From Erinaceus europaeus (lineage: Eukaryota; Chordata; Mammalia; Eulipotyphla; Erinaceidae), in the NCBI RefSeq assembly GCF_950295315.1, contig NW_026647288.1:1-64000 (forward strand): a stretch of DNA of 64,000 nt, in the 5' to 3' direction. The notes below the pieces were generated by a model. It saw only the letters and a program-made list of their open reading frames with translations, had not been told where the DNA came from and made no database searches. The translations under genes were made by a program, and so were the position numbers. Positions 62,966 through 64,000 of the stretch are shown here, one piece after another. Position 1 is the stretch's first letter. The number at the start of each line of letters is the position of its first letter.

Positions 62966-64000
62966 AAGTTGCACTACCCACGGGCAGAAGGAAACTCCTG
63001 CAGGTCCTGCTGGTTCTCTTGAAGGAAAGGAACCCAAATTGATGTGCAGATAATCTAGGAGCCTGAACAAAGACAGCTCCAGAGCCTCCAGTAAGCCCGC
63101 AGACAAGGGGGCCATGTAGGAACAAAGCCCAACTCTGAGTCCTGGCCACTGACCCTTCCCCCAACTGCCCATCAACTCCAACAGGGATTTTATGCCCCCT
63201 ACACGCCAATCACTTCTTCAATTACCTCTTGGGAGGAGGGAGAGGCCCAGTGGCATCTGATGTCACCTTTGATTTAGGGTAAGTCACACTTAAGAGGGCA
63301 CCTGAGGTTAAAACACAGGGAATTCTGGGCCTGTTTATAAATCAACAAGCCTGAGGTTTTCATTATTCACCTTCCAGGGCCTGGCACAATATGACTCACT
63401 GGATCATAAAAGAGATCAAATAGCTCTGTTGCTAATAATTCTTTCCCTGACCCATTCTCTGGCACATCGGGTTTGTAAACAGAGTTTTAATGGCATCCCT
63501 TGGACATAATAACATCATTTCTTTATAGCACCTTGGCTGGCCTGCCACTCTTGGCTGTAATCGGGGTTGAGGCTGAAACCTCCCTCATCTGCGGGAGCTA
63601 ATGGTGTTCGGTGTTTTAAGAACTACTTAAGGCCGAAGAGAGGCTGCCCTTTCCAGGGGGGTGGGGTGGGACAGGCAGCTCGGATCACAACACACTCGGT
63701 CCAGCGTGACCTCAAAGCCATGGCCTTCAGCACAAACCCTGGTCAGAACCCCAAGCTCTCAGCTTCCTGATTCTCATCCCCCCTCCCACTTCCCACCCCA
63801 GATTTCCAGGGGAACCACCTCCCCACTTCTATGAGGGTCCTGGGCAGCCCCCTACGTCTCTCTAAAATGTCAAACAAGCTCTTGGCGCCACACGGAGTTT
63901 TATGGGGAAGACGGGATTGTTCATTAACTCACCATCACTCAGAGATGCTCGGGGTTTGGAGCAACAAGAGGGGGAGACTTGGTGATCTGGGAGCAGAGTT
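62966..64000. other. Repeat-poor DNA, possible conserved noncoding element
   Basis: No transposon was recognised in the last kilobase. The block 63240-63640 is AT-richer, with several TAAT, GTAAACA/TGTTTAT (FOX-like) and TCACT motifs. Such clustering is seen in developmental enhancers, but this is inference from sequence texture only. Minus frames 62919-63209 lack motifs. Confidence 0.4.

Overview
The window looks like mammalian nuclear DNA, most likely from a hedgehog (Erinaceidae). That assignment rests on recognising the dominant SINE families, which carry a tRNA-like head, a CT-rich body, an AATAAATA-type tail or a CAA-rich tail plus a 'ccaggagcagtggatt' module. They match what I remember of Erinaceus sequence; no search was run. 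MIR and L1M-type fossils fit any placental mammal. I find no protein-coding gene, no functional tRNA, rRNA or other RNA gene, no CRISPR array and no prokaryotic feature. The long open frames are retrotransposon fragments or translated microsatellites. The window is an intergenic or intronic landscape of old unique sequence crowded with nested insertions.

Repeat names used below. SINE-A has the head 'ggtggYgcacctggtt', the body 'cccacctgcaggggg' and the end 'ccaataaataaa'. SINE-B has the head 'tagcgcagcgggtt' or a similar one, a 'tccaacaa' linker and often the distal module 'ccaggagcagtggatt...ccctggagg'. SINE-C is an older tRNA-like unit ending in 'cataaaccagagctgagcagtgctctgg'. SINE-D is an older, degraded relative seen mainly on the minus strand. 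'L1 3-prime family' means a hedgehog-type dispersed 3-prime end ('gcaattacagaagccagacc...ggtggtgggaattgtg') that I infer to be an L1 3-prime UTR.

Layout. 0-4 kb: SINEs, an antisense L1 piece and an L1 ORF2 C-terminal fragment. 4-7 kb: mostly unique with MIRs. 7.3-9.1 kb: a second L1 tail and an inverted SINE pair. 9-24 kb: SINEs scattered over unique DNA, including one very well preserved SINE-B (23.2 kb). 24-27 kb: the longest SINE-poor stretch. 27.5-29.6 kb: a duplicated 380-bp module. 32.7-33.0 kb: a fragment of an unfamiliar non-LTR reverse transcriptase gene with an (AAG)n tail, inserted into a SINE. 37.3 kb: a minisatellite born inside a SINE. 38.2 kb: a palindromic MITE-like fossil. 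45.1-47.5 kb: stacked L1 3-prime elements, one of them hit by a second copy of the (AAG)n-tailed element. 51-55 kb: more L1 3-prime ends. 57.96-58.42 kb: a solo endogenous-retrovirus LTR with a perfect 6-bp target duplication. 61.9 kb: a 280-bp purine tract. 62.9-64 kb: repeat-poor, possibly conserved noncoding DNA.

The most interesting signal is the (AAG)n-tailed non-LTR element. Two copies share the last codons and stop of an ORF, and the AAG tail starts directly at the stop in both. Both sit inside other repeats, and one has a short target duplication. This suggests a once-mobile family unlike L1, possibly acquired horizontally.
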